A DNA stretch of 64,000 bases from Bactericera cockerelli (lineage: Eukaryota > Arthropoda > Insecta > Hemiptera > Triozidae): assembly GCA_024516035.1 (NCBI GenBank), contig CM044959.1:32148559-32212558 (forward strand), given 5' to 3'. A program made the position numbers and the translations under genes. Below the pieces are notes generated by a model. That model had not been told where the DNA came from. It did no database searches and worked only from the letters and a program-made list of their open reading frames with translations. Below, piece by piece: positions 21,546-33,690 of this stretch (positions within the stretch are counted from its first letter, which is position 1; every line of letters starts with the position of its first letter).

Positions 21546-21876
21546 GGGTCGTATTCATAAAGAAGAAGCAATTGCTTGTGAGCAAAAGCAAGAAGTAAAA
21601 GCAAAAGGTCTGAAGGAAAAATTCCTGACCATTTCTTTTTGCTCACAATCACTTGCTTTTGCTCACAAGCAATTGCTCCATGTTTTAGTTAGAAGCAAAA
21701 GGTAAACTTTATGATACCATTAATATGAATCCATGTACCATTTACTTCGAAAGAAGTAGAAGCTTTTGCTTTAATTTTCAAGTAAAAGCAATTGCCCTCA
21801 AAACATTATGAATACTGAAGTAATTCCTTCGAATTTCACAAGAAAAAGCTTTGGCTTCTTTTCATGAATACTGCCC
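21546..21876. mobile_element. MITE with nested inverted repeats
   Basis: The ends pair as GGGTCGTATTCATAAAGAAG and, inverted, GGGCAGTATTCATGAAAAGA (imperfect, about 20 of 24 allowing a gap). Just inside the left end, 21568-21592 is a perfect 25-bp inverted match to 21652-21676 (core TGCTTGTGAGCAAAAGCA). The body is rich in AAAGCAA and GCTTTTGC motifs in both orientations. There is no coding capacity and no clear target duplication, so the superfamily is open. Confidence 0.6.
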
Positions 21877-22640
21877 AATAGCGACTTGACGAGAATTCTA
21901 AGAAATATACTAGTTAGTTACTTACGTATTTTAATGGAAATGACGTACTGGAAATCTTGAGCAAATGGAAAATAAGAGATATAACTGTAATTTGGAATAT
22001 CAATTTCATACCTAAGCAGCATCTTAGAAGTAATATTTTGTAGTAAATAAGTAAAATAATGTCATGTCTGATAACTCGTCATTGACAAGAATAAAATTGG
22101 CAAATAGGGTGCTTATTGCCTAAGGCTATCTCTACCATCAAACCCAAACTTTCAAATGCGAATTTAAGTAATACTCAATCAAAATTATTTCATCAGCTTA
22201 AGACGACCGTAAGTGCAGGGTGATAATTTAGACAGAATTAACATTAATTTGAAGCTTTACATACTGGAATCACAGAACAAGCTCCACAGATCAGAATTTC
22301 ATTCATGCGTTGGATATTGAGCACAGATACATATCATTAAACAAGAACACAGCACTGTGTTCATTCATGAAATTTACAACTTGCAACTCTACAATATCTG
22401 TTTTGTATCCGCCCAGGAAATCAAAACGATTGTACAATTTCTGCTCTTTATCCTCCACAAAGCTCTTTCACTACTGCGGATGAGTTTTCAAGGCAAAAAA
22501 TAAATATACATTGAAAAAGATTTTTAGCATATTACTTTCATGTTTGAAAATGACATAATATGCAGTGCATTCTAATTGAAAGTTATTCACAATTCGGTCG
22601 ACCTCGACAGAATTTTCTTGTGGCTCAGCGAGATTCCGGA
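21877..22640. other. Spacer, no gene seen
   Basis: AT-rich, with stop codons in all frames and no repeat boundaries seen. Confidence 0.4.
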
Positions 22641-23109
22641 AACTGAAAGACTTTTTTGGATGACCATTCTCAACCCAGTAATCCCAGTATCACTAGTAGC
22701 CTCAAAACTCTGACATTCATAACTACTTCTACATCTTCAAGGGTGTACAGGGCAGGAGAAGTAGCAGTTGAAGCAGAAGTGAAGAAAGAAGCAGGTGACT
22801 TAGGTGTTTACATTCGCGTCATGCTGGGTCCCCGGCTCACTCTGGCTGAAAGGGACGTCACATGAGCCGGTATGTAGCGAAGGGGATGACTACAAAGTAA
22901 CTGGCGCAAAGCAGCTTGGTCCCCCCGCTACAATTTGCCGGCTCACTGATCCCGATTTATCGCCCGCTAATCAGTCTGCCCATCCGCTCCTCGTAACTCT
23001 CTCATAATTGGAACTTTGGTCGGTCTTTTCTTTCTGATTGTTTGTTTTGAATAAGTGGTTGTTTAAAAGGTATTAATGATCAGCTCGCCTTGTGTCTAAC
23101 CCTCTGCAG

Positions 23110-23205
23110 GCGGCGGAAGACCAGAGAGAAAAGTTGGAAGATTTGACGACTTTCAGGAGAGAAAAGAACATAAATGAAAATTTTCTTCATGTCTGTGAGC
23201 GTTGA
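23110..23205 (+). CDS. Possible terminal exon, unrecognised
   Basis: A good acceptor-like site (TAACCCTCTGCAG) ends at 23109 and is followed in phase 0 by 31 sense codons and TGA. The peptide is strongly charged (AAEDQREKLEDLTTFRREKN), as in a coiled-coil tail. The block 22650-23000 upstream is GC-rich and purine-repeat-rich (AGAAGTAGCAGTTGAAGCAG) but offers no clear partner exon. The opposite strand also has a 70-codon frame here (23080-23292). This is a weak call based on composition and one splice-like site. Confidence 0.15.
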   Translation, partial: AAEDQREKLEDLTTFRREKNINENFLHVCER

Positions 23206-23539
23206 ATTAGGAACAGATACCCCTCTCACAGTGGTGGAAGGATTTGTATATGGACGCAGCGGTTTTAATTTCACGGCTCCTTCAATGCCCAATGAATGAA
23301 CTTAGCTTTGGCCCTCTACCCACTGGGAGTCGCACCACACCACCTATTCTTTGTTTGAACCTCAACCAGTCCAAGTTTGGCTAGAAATGCTAACCTCACT
23401 TCCTAATTAATATAATAATTACCTACTTGCATAGTAATGGATTTTGTTCTGTGAAAAATTCTCATGAACAGGGTATTTGACTCTGAATTAAAAGAGTAAT
23501 CCAACTCTCTTGGTTTGAACTTTGAAGACAGGCAATTCA

Positions 23540-23760
23540 AGAAGTGCTGTGCTGGTCTTCACACCTCGGCCGAGGTATTGGATAGCCTGAAAGGACCACC
23601 GTGGCGCGCCGCAGCCAAGGGTTAACTAAGCGTGTCCGGCGCGGCGCCCAAGGAACAGAGAAAGGGAATGTGTTGCTTTTATTTATCACTCGTGTTCACG
23701 GGCGCAGCTTTAAGAGAGAATAATGAACTTCATCACAGCGGCCCATTCATCAGCTTAAGG
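23540..23760. promoter_or_regulatory. CpG-rich island in AT-rich DNA
   Basis: It contains a perfect 14-bp palindrome ACCTCGGCCGAGGT (23563-23576), GTGGCGCGCCGCAG and GTCCGGCGCGGCGCC within about 90 bp, an extreme contrast with the surroundings. There is no long open frame. It could mark a promoter, an untranslated first exon or a conserved noncoding element of a neighbouring gene. Confidence 0.25.
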
Positions 23761-26700
23761 AGCTGTAAGGAAGGCAGGACCCATTGATTTTACTTTCGTT
23801 TTTGAGATGATGACCCATGAACCCATTGATTTTACTTTCCTTTTTGAGGTTTTAAAAAAGGGAGAATAAGGACACTGACAAAGTATAACCCCTAGAAGTG
23901 GAAAATTTCGATGGATGATTTAAAAAATACAAGCTGTATTTCCTGATATTTCATGCAAGGCTGCATTTTGGAACATTTCGACATGAAATTAAAATGAAAA
24001 CGATTCCCTTAAACAACCCCCTTCTCTTCTATCTATTTGCCTATTTATGTAAGATGTTCATCACATAAAGTCGGTCAGGTTCGACATTTCAGTTGAAAAC
24101 TTTTTTCCATTTCCGACAAAAGGTATAAAGTTAGGTATTTACCACGGAATCTTCACCCACATACAATAGGTATGCATTTATGCACTGGCTATAGCGAGCA
24201 GGTCAACATGCACTTGACAGACAAAACTGACGCGCCCTAGTGGGGTGTGCACAGCGCGTCCTATGAAATGGGCACAAGTTTTACGATCTGCAAACAATCC
24301 TTTGTGTCTGCTTTCATCACGTACTTCTGAGAACTTGTAAAATCGGAAATTTATGGAAATTAATGTCTTTGTCTACCAAGGCTGTTTGTTTTACCACTTC
24401 TGCATATTCCCGCCGGACGTCCAAGTGAAACCAATAGTTAGTAATATTAACATATTACTATCATTATGATTAATATTATCATTACTTTTCCTACTAATTC
24501 CAGTGTTAAAAATAAATGAGTTTATAAATGCAAGGGGAACTGTTCCCCTAAGCCTCGTAGCGTAAGACACACAGAGTGTAAGTTTTTTAATTAACCAAAA
24601 TTAATGGGAACTTTTTGGGTTCAATTATATTTGGGACTAGCGTTGACCCTATAGCCGACATCTCTGTAGGGAACTATTGAGAGTGTTCCAAGTGATTTAC
24701 TGATGCCACATCAGACTAAACGCGTCTAATACTTCTTGAGTCTCGAGGCAGTTTTGAAATAGTATTTTTTATGGGAAAAAGTGTAAAAGTGTTTATTGGA
24801 GTTGAAACAGGGAACTAATTAAATAAGTCAGACTCCTATTTGTGTTATTTCTAGCGAGTCCAAAGTGCTTGGGCTTGCTTAGGTGCACTTTGTCAGTGTA
24901 TTGTTATAAAATAGTAAATTTTCTCTCAAATATAATATTTGGCGCTCAGTAGGTATTCAATATTCATGCATTTATCATATTATGTATTTGAACAACAATT
25001 ATAAAACAGCAACGAATGAGTTACCTATTTGATAAATGGTTAATCTGCTTCAGAATAGTAGAGTAGTTTCAGCTTAGACAAATAAAACTTGGAAATTGGG
25101 CATAAAAGGCAAAAATTTAACAACTTTCGGCAAAAAACAATCTTTCATTCGATTCATATGGAGATGCAAGGAGTATTAGATCTGGGCGTCCATAAACACA
25201 TTCCACTACCGTGACACGAGAATCCATCTACTATTTAGTACTATTACGGACACGAAGTAAGTATTATATTAAAATTTATTAGATTAAAAGCATTTAGTGC
25301 TTAACCCTTGAGGTTGGAGTTATAATATGTTTCTTAGGCTAAAGCAAAGTTAGTTTCAAATATGTAATTAATACAAGAATCTCTAAACGCATAAGAAGCG
25401 TTTCAGCATGAGTAGCGCCTACTAATTCCACCCTAAATGTGTCGCCTGATAGATGATTCCAATAATATGTAATTATTAATAATAAAATAACTAGGAATGC
25501 AAATGTTTACGACTCAATGAAATGGTTTGAGATTATGATCCCTCAAACAGTTGGGTTCCAAGAGCTGCAGCAGACACAAAGGAATGTGAAGCTGGAACTG
25601 GTTGACTCATGAGGAGAACTGACGGGTCCTGTAGTCAATCTCTTCTGAGAATAATGATACGGACTATGAGAATACATTCGATACAGCACATGATGTATCT
25701 GGCGGTGGACGATCAACTATTTGATTTGATTACTACGACTGGAATGGCTCATAATGTCAACAATTCAAAATGCTTATTTCTCCTGAACAAAATGCTTTCT
25801 GTCTACACATCTGGACGCCTAGCAAAACCATTGTAATACATCGTACTGCCAGTCCACTGGAATAGTATTTTGTGTTTATAATATAAATACATCCCTGGAA
25901 CAAAAGGTGTTACAAGTTACAACCCACAGTCTTGAGTTAACCAATCGAAACCAATCGAAAAAAAACATGAAAAATAAAATTGTAAAGTAAGCAGTGATGG
26001 AAAATATTCCATGCAGTATAACATACGAGTACCTACACATTCTATTTCACAACAAAAAAACGGGCATGATGTTTTGACCGTCAACTTGATGTAACTGAAA
26101 TCTGTAGGGTAGCACCAGATAACATAGAATACATAGATCAATGATAAATATTTATGTCTCAAGATGAAATGTGACAAATTTGGATTTGCAAGACAAGAGT
26201 CAGGTTCTATGTCAGATCTTATCTAAGAAGAGTTGACCAGGACATATAATATTATCTCTAACAGCTATGAACAATTGAATAGATCTCCTCCTAATTGAAG
26301 AAACACCCGCTAAGGATAGCAGTATGTATTATGTATGTATGTCCAGGTCGACTGACTTCTCAATTTATGACTCCGTCATTCATCACCACATGAATATGAG
26401 GCGGCGGCGACATGACACAGGAGATAGATACCAGGTGTTTCTTCGAAACAGAAACACTTGATGATATGAAAAAGAGAAGAAACGGATTAAAAATATTGCT
26501 CTCAGAAAGATTAAAATTTTGATAATAATTCAAAGGTCTTTAGAAAAGTTTAATTTTTTTTTTATATAGAAGTTGATCAGACCAAAGGTATTTTTTCAAT
26601 ACCTACTACAGAAAGCATAGCGTTAGAAGTCGAAATATAGCGCCAACGTCAAATTCCAGAAAATGGCAATATTTGACAATGTCGGTTATCTTGGGAACGT

Positions 26701-29279
26701 TTTTGATTTTCTGTTTTTAAAGAACCAATGTTGCTCTTACGGGGAGTTCAACTATTGCACTCGATGCTTTAAAACAAGCAAAACAGAGATGATCAGAATA
26801 AGAGCAACAAGTGAAACGTCGGAGTCGCACAACACCAGACACCCCCTACTCCTCTGACAGTGATGAACGAGTTTAAACTCAAGAGTTTCCAAATCGATCT
26901 GTTCAATCGATCATCAATCCTATGACTGAAAATTTCACTATTTGGATTTAAATTTCAAAATTTCTATTGTGCTCACCAAGCGCTGTCTGATCCAGGAGAT
27001 GCTATTCATCCCATACATGGGGCTTCGTAACAAGATCTTCTTCAACAGCTCCAGTAGAAAGTGAATCTGAATGGGTTGCTGTGCTATTGTACCGACAGGG
27101 TGGACAGCAGACAACTTCCTCATTTAGCACTTCATGCTCTCAACAGAGCTTTAATTGGTTCGCCAATGGATTACAAAACGACTTGTTGTCAACTTATCTT
27201 TCAATAGGAACCTTATCGCTCGATCTGATTAAATCTAATTAGGAATAGTGCAGCGCCATGTTAAGACACTTTCGTAACATGTAATACTCACGTTAGCGAG
27301 ATCCGAGCTCCTTCAGTAACCTGAATCCATTGTGAAATACATGGTTAGGATTTACATAAAACTGTCCACTACCTGGTTCAAGAAAACCATCTGAAGAGAT
27401 GTTACAGTGCAAAGCCTTCACAGATTCCTGCAGAGAAACACTTGTCTTTAGGATTTCAGAAAGCAGAAAGTCATTAACATGATTATCGACATCTATACCT
27501 TGCAATTTTCCGAGCGTGATTATTCTACACACATGCAGTACTCTCACAATTAAACAATTATTTATTCCTCGCTAGATAAAACTTGTATTTGCATGGCCTG
27601 AGGATGTTTGAAAAATAGTCAGTTCGTGCTAAAGCCTGGAGAGGTTCCACGAAAGTACATTGTACTTCCATGTTTACAGGAACTGATATGCTAGCATAGA
27701 AACGCATTGGATCGCCACCAATAAAACTTTAATGTTTTCCCTCAGCAACATCTCGGAATGGTCATTGCACGGTACAACATTAATTAATCAGCAGTTTTAC
27801 ATGATGTAGTACAGCAGATATCTCTCCTGATATCAGATACCCAATGGTAAAGCGAAGTATATGCATACACTAAAGTATACCTACACCATTGTACACACTT
27901 GGCACGCTTCCGGCAAAAGATACATCAATAGGATACCAAGAGTCCAAAACCAACTTGAGTTACCTCTCTGTACGCTCTTTTTATAAAATGATACAGAGGG
28001 AGAAACACAAATTGGTATTTACATTTTTGATTTGCACTGGTTTCAATTTGATTTATTTCAAATTGCTACCTGGAAGAGTATCATTTCATATCTGAATCTT
28101 GAACAGAATCATGGATATTATAACTAGGTACTAACTGAGGCCAATAACCAATACTGCCTGCAGCCTGAAGAACGAATAGATTTGTCGATGAGAATATGAA
28201 GAGACCGAGATGTGAAGGAGGACGATCATTTCCTCGCGGGGAAGAGCAATCCAAATGGTGTAGAGTAGACGTGAGAAGCTTCATATTACTTGGCGGTTCA
28301 ACTGACTGAGATAACTAACACAGCGGTAATTATGCTATAAAGATACAGATGAAACGGTGGAAAATTTTGAAATAGTTCGCGAATACATGAAACATAATTA
28401 TAATATATAGTCAAACTTTGGTAAATGTAAATAAATATAACCTTACTAATCGACAGATATAATACGTGACTGAAATGATAGTAATAAATATCTAGATGCG
28501 AGACGACCACCTGTCAAAAGTCCATCATTTTGCATTTTTTTATATCCCAATTAATTGGAAAACTCAAAATAAAGCTAAGAAAAGCGCAGGTGACATAAGA
28601 GAGCAACGTCTCAAAGATTGTAGCAAACCAACATTGAAACGTCTACAAGACCATGAACATTGTACTTGAAAACAATCATGTAATATAATTGCAGTTCACA
28701 AGATTACAAGAGCAGTTTACGAGCTACACCAATGTAAAGTTCACTGGGAATATAAACTAAAGCAGTTAATAAGACTCATAAAACCAATTCGAAGAATCGG
28801 AATCACTTTCAAAGTTAGGTTTCTCATCTATATTGTGCTGTTGCATTTTGTCAAGTTGTTTACTTTTATCTCAAGGACTAGAAGGCGAGTTTGTCTTTCA
28901 ATCTTGCTGACATTGTGTCGAAATACAATTACTGCACTACGCTTGTTTCTGTGTTTGAAAACGTAACCAAAGCATTCAAGCGTAGTGGACCACGAAAGAA
29001 TATTTGCGATTGCCAAGATTTACTTTACGTTTCTTTTGTTTGTATTTTGAATTTTGTTTCACTTTGCTTACATAACATATTCAAAATTATCTCGTAGATA
29101 TCTGATTAGCCAAGTCAAGAGCCTTACATTTCAGAAGCTGAGCCACACGCATCCAGCAGACACCACACTACCTACCTGTTTCTTAGTTCATTGTTCAGCT
29201 CAATACCGACCGCTGGCAGTGATTCATCATTGATAGAGATCTTATCACTCCATCAATACCGAATCTGACTTATTATCCG
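23761..29279. other. Long spacer, no supported gene
   Basis: Short chance frames only. The longest coherent one, 27293-27547 minus (84 codons, containing KLQGIDVDNHVNDFLLSEIL), ends in TAA three bases before a donor-like GTGAGT and may be a noncoding exon or chance. An inverted pair CACTACGCTTG / CAAGCGTAGTG lies at 28935-28945 and 28977-28987. Confidence 0.4.
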
Positions 29280-29660
29280 TGCAAGTTCCTCATGAAAGTG
29301 AAAACTTCCCGGCAGTGACAGGGCAGCCAGTCTTCACTCACACGAGCATACCGAATTCTTTACATACATCAGGAAAGACCTTTTTTAGACGACATGGGAT
29401 ATTTATGAGTCTCGTGGTGTGATCTCAGAACCTGACGGGAGAGACCTCGCGGCCACTAACCATATTGGTACACGTCCATCATACAAGGAACGCCAGATAT
29501 TTATCATTAAATAATGACTTTATTGCTATTAATTATCTCACGAAATGCAAATCTCCTATACTGCAGCCATGCTTCTGCATAGAGCACGTACACGCGTCCA
29601 TATATCACTCCTGGCGTGACAATTTTTATGACAGGGTCTGGTAAGAGACCAGGAACCTTA
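29280..29660. promoter_or_regulatory. Candidate conserved noncoding element with octamer and homeodomain motifs
   Basis: A GC-balanced patch holds a TTTATTGC and TTAATTAT cluster followed by a perfect POU octamer ATGCAAAT (29545-29552), plus several E-box and CG-containing words. No frame is open. The function is inferred from motif density only. Confidence 0.2.
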
Positions 29661-32600
29661 TTATATATTTACATTCCTGCTACCCATAAAAAGGTACTAG
29701 AAACTTTTTTTTGTTGCTGTAATTTGTGACTCTATTTGTGCGTTCTTTCCGCATTCTTAAAAACAAACTGAGTTTTCATTTTTTCAACAATATTATAATG
29801 CAATTTTAATGGTAATCTTCATCATTGTTGTCAGATGCATTGTGTCGCGGTGTCCCGTCATAACAAAACGGACAAACATATCTTCGAGATTTCGAGTACA
29901 CGTTTTGAATTAGAATGAAATTTCTTTTCCTCTATTCACACCCTGTATTACACGAAAATAGGCATGAAAAAGGGTGTTCTAAAAACACGGAACTTTCCTC
30001 ATTCACACCACACCCAAGTCTCAGCGAGAGACATGATCCCAGGGCAAATACGAAGCTACGCTAATTATTTGATATTAGAACTGAAATAAATATCATTTTT
30101 GCATAAATTTTCTAAAAAGAACCACACTCACTCTCGAAAGTCGTGAGTTTTGCATGATTAATGGCTGTGCAGGATTTTCTTCACTTTTACTTGCGGGGCA
30201 AGGGTTTGCCACCTCGCCGCGGCGTGGGGACTGCATGCCGTGATGCAGCGTCATGATCTTCTTATATCATCCGCTCTAATGAGATCCATCATGTCCTCGG
30301 AATGGTGATACTACCGGAGACATAAATAAACATACTCCATAGATACCAACTAGAACAATCAATAAGATATCCTCCGACCGTTCATCACACACATTTTTTT
30401 TTTTTTTATACCTCCAAGTAAGACTGATATTACTGATACTAGAACAATCATTAAGGCTACATTGGACCGTTAATCGCACATGAATTTTTATACCTTTCAA
30501 CAAGATTGCTTACAAGCGCAACTTATGCGTGATATGATCGTGCATTGTATACCTTACTTGTATTTCAGTTTTGTATAAATTTACCGTGCTTTTATTTTTT
30601 TAATGGTGATAATGAGTCATATAGAAAGTATAGATTTTATTTCCCTTTTGAACTTACGAGCCGCTACTAATCGATACTACAAGTATGGAACGGTACTTGA
30701 TAATGAGGATCTCATGAGGCTGAGAGTGTACCTCGGAGATGAAAAATCTACAGGGATCAAACTCGAGAACATTTCGCGTTACACAAACAGGTATTGTCAA
30801 CAAAAATAGGCAGACATTTTAAGAAACGATTACATATACATAAATAGTGATTTTGACACATCCACTACTTTCTTTTGTTTCCCAAAACTGAGAGAACCTG
30901 ATGTCGAAATTACTTCGTATCATAGAATGCCACACAAACTAATAGAATCAATTGAATCTGAAATAAACCTGTGTATAAATAGGCTTGTACTACAAATCAT
31001 GGCTTTGTATTGTTTCAGCTCAAGCGAAAAGGGACATGACGTTTTGATTGACGCATTGACAAACAGCTGGGTCCACGACTATTACTCCTGAGTCTGAGTT
31101 GGAATCAATGAGACTACTTCACATGAATGAGGACTACTCGGTACTTGGTACACTCCTTGTCAAAGCTCTGATTGTAACAATGAGCCATGAAAAAAAGTGA
31201 TAAGTACAGGATTTCTGAATGATTGCCTACAACCTCCAGGTAGAGAACAAGCTTCTCTATTCTGAACAACTCTACCAAATCTCTATTGAACTCTAACCGC
31301 TTCACAATCAAAGTACTTTGTGTTGGATTGGTAATTCAATTAAACTGTACTGGTAGGAATATATGCTTACACTATCTGTTTTAATTATCTTCACAATAGC
31401 TATCTCTATGCAAGTGATATCTCCTCGCGTCTTCCTCAACACAGGTGCTGTAAATTAGCTGCCATGCACCTGACCCGAGCATTAATTCTTCCAGCCTGCC
31501 AGAATGCTGGATCGATTAATATGAGAGATACCCATGTGCAGTGTGCAGTGTATGGGATTCAATCTATTTGCATGATGCTGGTACCCTGATCAGAGGATCA
31601 TAGGAGAGGAATGAGCACAGGGGCCAGGATAATGCCAAGTCATCGTAGAATGTAGTGTCGGTATGAGGAACAGCGCGGATCAAGAAAAGCAGTGATGCAG
31701 GATGGATTGTGGAACTTCGTGGGATTCGAGCATATTGATAAAGGTAAATGTGAGCATCTAGCAGGAAAAAGGTTTTTTCTGGAAACTTAATCCTATGGTT
31801 GTATATGTTTACTACTGTAACTATCATATTAGTCCCTACAAGTTGGTTTTCACCTGGCATGACCGCGAGGAATGTTCTAAGTGATGGCCAACACCACTTA
31901 GAATATTTTAATACAATGATTAAGTTTTTTATCGTTCAACTCACTCTTGCCTTTTGAACATCATCTACTGGCAACAGGACTTCTCATTTTAAGATGACAA
32001 GCTTGAAAGCCATTCATCATATCTATGGACACCAAGTCTCACCAGTCTTTTAACATCCTGTACGACTTGATCAATGAGTAAGCATTGATCATATTGAACT
32101 CTTCAATCAGGATCAACTGATACCACCCAGAGCAGTGCATATTAATTACATCAATTGATCTGAAGTGTCTGAAACCAAGAGCCCATTCATATCTTTCAGA
32201 ATGACTTTTATTTTCACTAAGGTCTCTCTAAATCCATTCAGATGATCACCTCATTCGATCCTGAAGAGCTCGTGTTACTTTCGTTACCAAACCTTTCCTC
32301 ACTCTTCAACTTGTAGCCTTACGATTTTTTTATTTTCATTACTTTTACTTCTCCAGAAAAAGTTTCCTATCTATTGTGTCCATCATCCAATGCATGATGA
32401 CCCTTCATCACCAAGGGTGTCATTATCAGACTACTGCAGTGTGTACCTAGTGAAAACTACAAGGACTTGCTCCTGTTTACTTTTCCCAGAAGAGAAAGTG
32501 ATGCATTCACATTGTATCACAGTATTAAATGTTTTCCCGTCACAATAAAATGCAGATTATTTTTCTCTAAAAATCACGAAGTATATTTTATTTATAATAC

Positions 32601-33429
32601 AATAATAGGCCTACTGGTGTACTACCCGCATTAGAATATGACATGAACTTTTTGACACTAGGTATAGGTGAGATTACTGTTATTTTTCATTTCTGAGTTC
32701 ATTTGGTGGAACATCACCAGCAACTAGCACGTCTAATTTTCAGAAAACTTGTTTGTTCATGATAATGTCAGCAGTAATTCAGAGCACTTCCTTTTTGAGA
32801 CACATGTGTAAGGGATTTTAATGTGGGTTAGTAAGACGTCTGTGCAACCCTTTTCTTTCAACGGTATATTGCTCAATATGTTACAGTTTGGCTTTGTTAA
32901 TTCTCATGCGGGGAACTCTCATGTCCCCTAACAAAATCTTTTTCACAATAATTATTCTTCAATAACGCACTTCCGTTTTGTTTAGAATAAAGATTCGTCA
33001 GAGATTACGTCAGAAGAACAAGAGGGGCGTGAGATGACTCGTTCAGCCCTTGACAGAGAATATCAGAGGTACTCTGAATACGAATGAGAAATACAAAAAC
33101 TGTGAATTGTACTTGTTGGTACGTCCTACAGGGAACATGAGCAATTTATAACTGACATTTGAAGTTGATACATGTATAGTTGCAAAGGAGCAGATTCTCA
33201 TAAGACATGCATTATCCCAACAGGTTTCTTAAAAGAGTAGATTCAAGTGTGTAATTCCAAATTCCAGAAGCGTAAATGAATACCAAAATTTACATAATCA
33301 CGACACGAAAACCTGCCTGCATGCATTCAGGAACAAGTCATCGTGGGTGTGCGAATAAAAGCAAAAATTCGATCAATACGAGAAAAAAAAACTCATACTT
33401 TCTATTAAAACTTGTTCAAAACTTCCGAG
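29661..33429. other. Spacer with a small tandem duplication, no gene seen
   Basis: A GC-rich word cluster lies at about 30190-30250. ACTAGAACAATCA and the following GACCGTT and TTTTTATACC parts are repeated at 30349 and 30438 (89-bp period, two degenerate units). A 98-codon minus frame at 31564-31860 has no recognisable feature and is taken as chance. Confidence 0.4.
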
Positions 33430-33690
33430 TTCCGTGCATGTTGGAGCTGACTCCTCCGGTGGGTTTTCAAATTCATGTCTGTCAAATATCTCCTCAACAT
33501 CGCTTGTAGCTTACATAGCTTATGGCCTGACAACAATTAATCCTGCTCTGCTATTAGTATTAATACACAATAACCCCGCGGTCCATTGCAGTAGATCTCT
33601 GATCGCCATGATCGGATCGATGACTGGGACATTGAGAGCATGGCTCTGCAATGGCATCCCCTGTGGTGAGCTTTGATAGGTTCGATTTCG
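33430..33690. promoter_or_regulatory. Candidate noncoding regulatory patch
   Basis: Complex, GC-balanced sequence with ACAACAATTAATCC and TATTAGTATTAATAC homeodomain-type cores next to CCCCGCGGTCC and GATCGGATCGATGA. Overlapping frames on the plus strand are short and shift, so coding is not favoured. Confidence 0.15.

Noticed and set aside
21546..21876. Target duplication for the MITE
   Set aside because: Flanks ATAATC and AATAGC do not give a clear shared word.
31564..31860. 98-codon minus-strand frame as a gene
   Set aside because: Isolated, with no splice context or recognisable motif. Expected by chance in a window of this size.
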